DNA of 15,749 nucleotides from an uncultured Caulobacter sp. (GTDB taxonomy: Bacteria; Pseudomonadota; Alphaproteobacteria; Caulobacterales; Caulobacteraceae): positions 1-15,749 of the forward strand of contig NZ_CALCDX010000170.1 of NCBI RefSeq assembly GCF_937900395.1, read 5' to 3'. This document shows, one piece after another, positions 15,255-15,749 of this stretch. A program made the position numbers and the translations under genes. Within the stretch, counting starts at the first letter, position 1; each line of letters opens with the position of its first letter. The notes under the pieces were generated by a model, which did no database searches, was not told the origin of the DNA, and was given only the letters and a program-made list of their open reading frames with translations.

Positions 15255-15749
15255 GTGACGCGCGCGGAAGACAGGCTGGACGACGACGTCCTCGACGACG
15301 CCGTATCCGAGGAGGGCGGTGAGGCCCTGACGGCCGTCCTGCCGCCGGAACTGGCCGGTCAGCGGCTGGACAAGGCGCTGGCGGCGCTGCTTCCCGACCT
15401 GTCGCGCGCGCGGTTGCAAGCGCTGATCGCCGAGGGCCGCCTGGCGCTGGACGGCCAGCTGGTCACCGACGCCTCCCGCAAGGCCAAGGCGGGAACCTAC
15501 ATCCTGCTTGTCCCGCCGCCGATCCCGGCGGATCCCGAGCCGGAGGCCATTCCGCTGGCCGTGCTCTACGAAGACGCGCACCTGATCGTGGTCGACAAGC
15601 CGGCCGGCATGGCCGTCCATCCCGCCCCCGGCAGCCTGACCGGCACCCTGGTCAACGCCCTGCTGCACCACTGCGGCGACAGCCTGTCGGGCGTCGGCGG
15701 CGTCGCGCGGCCCGGCATCGTCCATCGTCTGGACAAGGACACCTCGGGC
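15255..15749 (+). CDS. RluA/RluD-family 23S rRNA pseudouridine synthase, 5' part
   Basis: The reading frame is open from after a TGA at 15234-15236 to the window end. The only sensible start is GTG at 15255, giving 165 codons that run off the edge. After an acidic N-terminal tail (about 1-25, DRLDDDVLDD) comes an S4 RNA-binding domain (about 35-80: GQRLDKALAALLPDLSR, GRLALDGQ). The synthase domain opens with LYEDAHLIVVDKPAGMAVHP (104-123) and reaches the catalytic motif GIVHRLDKDTSG, in which Asp160 is the conserved catalytic aspartate. Enzymes of this type isomerise uridines in the large ribosomal RNA. RluD is the closest fit from the S4 domain and motif, but RluA-type relatives are possible. 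AAGGAG stands 13 bases upstream, which is rather far. Confidence 0.93.
   Translation, partial: MTRAEDRLDDDVLDDAVSEEGGEALTAVLPPELAGQRLDKALAALLPDLSRARLQALIAEGRLALDGQLVTDASRKAKAGTYILLVPPPIPADPEPEAIPLAVLYEDAHLIVVDKPAGMAVHPAPGSLTGTLVNALLHHCGDSLSGVGGVARPGIVHRLDKDTSG

Overview
The window looks like a chromosomal segment of a high-GC alphaproteobacterium, most likely Caulobacter or a close relative (Caulobacterales). This rests on the consistently high GC (about 65-75% in most genes), the style of the proteins, a large TonB-dependent receptor, and short GC-rich palindromes between genes. It is an inference from reading, not a database match. Gene density is high and no gene-free stretch exceeds about 205 bases.

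Layout. Positions 3-257 hold the 3' end of an unrecognised gene. A DUF6624-type putative secreted protein follows on the minus strand (348-1322). Positions 1455-7763 hold a tight seven-gene minus-strand run, transcribed from right to left: cysS, a FabG-like SDR oxidoreductase, a SRPBCC protein, an IscU-like scaffold protein, yidD, thrS and a family 2 glycosyltransferase. Gaps are 5, 9, 8 and 52 bases, then a 4-base overlap (yidD/thrS) and a 1-base overlap (thrS/glycosyltransferase), so it is probably one operon. Divergent from it is folE (7963-8598), which converges on a DUF817 membrane protein (8642-9526). hisI and a LysE/RhtB exporter gene overlap on the plus strand (9588-10620). They converge on a Tat-type PhoD phosphatase (10762-12468), which lies downstream of a TonB-dependent receptor (12672-15161) on the same strand. 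The window ends inside an RluA/RluD-type pseudouridine synthase gene on the plus strand (from 15255).

How the parts fit. Most of the window is housekeeping: two aminoacyl-tRNA synthetases, folate and histidine biosynthesis, an rRNA pseudouridine synthase, and YidD, which assists membrane protein insertion. The receptor/PhoD pair suggests scavenging of phosphate esters at the cell surface. The intergenic spaces carry many perfect hairpins: five abutting ones at 10634-10747, a nested inverted repeat at 12544-12655, and three between cysS and folE. I found no CRISPR array, insertion sequence, phage, tRNA or rRNA, and nothing that clearly forms a new defence or metabolic system. The observations most worth checking are the low-GC trough inside thrS, the IscU-like protein lacking the third cysteine, and the composite hairpin elements.
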